From positions 3,630 to 10,533 of the forward strand of contig NVUU01000020.1 of assembly GCA_002402025.1 (NCBI GenBank): DNA of 6,904 nt. Direction: 5' to 3'. Positions 6,180 through 6,904 of the stretch are shown in pieces (position 1 is the stretch's first letter; the number at the start of each line of letters is the position of its first letter). The DNA is from Candidatus Aerophobota bacterium. GTDB lineage: Bacteria; Chlamydiota; Chlamydiia; Chlamydiales; GCA-2402025. Both the position numbers and the translations under genes were made by a program. A model generated the notes under the pieces. That model ran no database searches and had not been told where the DNA came from. It worked only from the letters and a program-made list of their open reading frames with translations.

Positions 6180-6904
6180 CTATCCTCCCAGTGCTGATTT
6201 CATGGCAGCGCCCATATCAGCGGGAGTATCTGCGACAGTGACTCCAGCTTTTTTAAGTGCTGCGATTTTATCTTTTGCCGTTCCTTTACCACCGGAAACA
6301 ATCGCTCCTGCGTGGCCCATCCGTCTTCCAGGAGGTGCTGTCATTCCTGCGATGAAACTTGCAACAGGTTTTGAGCAGTTTTTAGAAATCCACTCAGCAG
6401 CTCTTTCTTCTGCATCACCGCCGATCTCACCGATCATCAAAATACCCTTTGTATCAGGATCTTTTTCAAATAGCTCGAGACAGTCTATAAAGTCTGTTCC
6501 GTTTAGTGGATCACCACCGATCCCAATACATGTTGTTTGTCCAAGATCAAGAAGTGTTGTTTGCCAGACGGCCTCATAAGTAAGCGTTCCAGATCTTGAA
6601 ACAATGCCTACCTTTCCTTTTTTATGGATATATCCTGGCATGATCCCGATCTTGCATTCATCAGATGTAATGATGCCGGGGCAATTCGGTCCAATAAGCC
6701 TTGACGTTTTAGAATTCCGCATCACCTGCGATACTTCGATCATATCTTTAATAGGGATCCCTTCTGTGATGCAAACAATAACAGGGATACCTGATTCTTC
6801 TGCTTCAAGTATCGCATCTGCTGCAAATGGCGGTGGTACAAAGATCAAAGTCGCATCAGGATCCACTTTTTCTTTTGCTTCCGCAACGGTGTCAAAAACA
6901 GGAA
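6180..6904 (-). CDS. sucD: Succinyl-CoA synthetase (ADP-forming), alpha subunit, lacking its N-terminal part
   Basis: Partial gene entering from the right edge and ending at TAG (6182-6180); 241 residues are visible, so about 50 N-terminal residues are missing against the usual 290. The alpha subunit forms a complex with SucC that interconverts succinyl-CoA and succinate with substrate-level ATP or GTP formation in the TCA cycle (cytoplasm). The visible part starts late in the CoA-binding Rossmann domain (PVFDTVAEA, then [11 protein letters not shown]), followed by GPNCPG, the ligase segment [24 protein letters not shown], and [11 protein letters not shown]. The histidine in GHAGAI (codon 6314-6312) is the phosphorylated catalytic residue and is intact. 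An apparent start near 6866 is an internal GTG valine, because homology continues to the edge. Downstream, the M50 gene begins after 2 bases, indicating one transcript. sucC is expected just beyond the right edge. Confidence 0.95.
   Translation of the reverse strand, partial: PVFDTVAEAKEKVDPDATLIFVPPPFAADAILEAEESGIPVIVCITEGIPIKDMIEVSQVMRNSKTSRLIGPNCPGIITSDECKIGIMPGYIHKKGKVGIVSRSGTLTYEAVWQTTLLDLGQTTCIGIGGDPLNGTDFIDCLELFEKDPDTKGILMIGEIGGDAEERAAEWISKNCSKPVASFIAGMTAPPGRRMGHAGAIVSGGKGTAKDKIAALKKAGVTVADTPADMGAAMKSALGG
6183..6189 (-). promoter_or_regulatory. Ribosome binding site of the M50 gene, inside the end of sucD
   Basis: On the - strand GGGAGGA (6189-6183) precedes the TTG start at 6177, the GGAGG core (6188-6184) being 6 bases away. 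It is one of the strongest Shine-Dalgarno sequences in the window and is formed by the two final glycine codons (GGA GGA) of sucD. It is the main evidence for the unusual TTG start. Confidence 0.8.

Noticed and set aside
6202..6579. 125-residue open frame antisense to sucD
   Set aside because: The opposite strand carries strongly conserved SucD including the catalytic histidine; the open frame follows from sucD codon pattern.
6864..6866. Start codon of a short 228-residue protein
   Set aside because: It is an internal GTG valine; SucD-like sequence (PVFDTVAEA) continues upstream to the window edge.

Overview
The window most likely comes from a member of the phylum Chlamydiota, probably an environmental (amoeba-type) chlamydia rather than a Chlamydiaceae pathogen. 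The basis is protein content and gene order. A chlamydial-type ribonucleotide reductase small subunit, an M16C peptidasome, an HtrA/DegP protease and succinyl-CoA synthetase alpha lie together, and in Chlamydia trachomatis the counterparts are close together too (recalled as nrdB CT828, M16 protease CT824, htrA CT823, sucD CT822). The DNA is moderately AT-rich and all genes look alike in base use. The assignment is by recognition only; no search was run.

Layout, left to right. On the + strand: the 3' end of nrdB (cut by the left edge, stop at 326) with a very strong intrinsic terminator; a 986-residue M16C zinc metalloprotease (435-3395); and a secreted HtrA/DegP serine protease (3489-4991) with its own good sigma70-type promoter. 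A hairpin at 4997-5027 ends htrA and also lies against the 3' end of the oppositely oriented genes. On the - strand, reading from the right edge: the 3' part of sucD (stop at 6180), followed after 2 bases by an intramembrane M50 (site-2-type) protease with a cytosolic-looking TPR-like tail (6177-5026). The M50 gene starts at a TTG codon whose Shine-Dalgarno sequence is made from the last codons of sucD.

Functionally, the ends are housekeeping: dNTP synthesis (nrdB) and the TCA cycle (sucD). The middle is a block of three unrelated proteases: a peptide-degrading M16C enzyme, a periplasmic quality-control HtrA, and a membrane-embedded M50 enzyme. The M50-TPR gene is the least ordinary element: I do not recall it between sucD and htrA in Chlamydiaceae, and its substrate cannot be read from sequence. 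I see no RNA genes, mobile elements, CRISPR arrays or sizeable repeats. No stretch longer than about 110 bases lacks a gene. Most of the window is ordinary core genome, and I found no clear evidence of a wholly new system.
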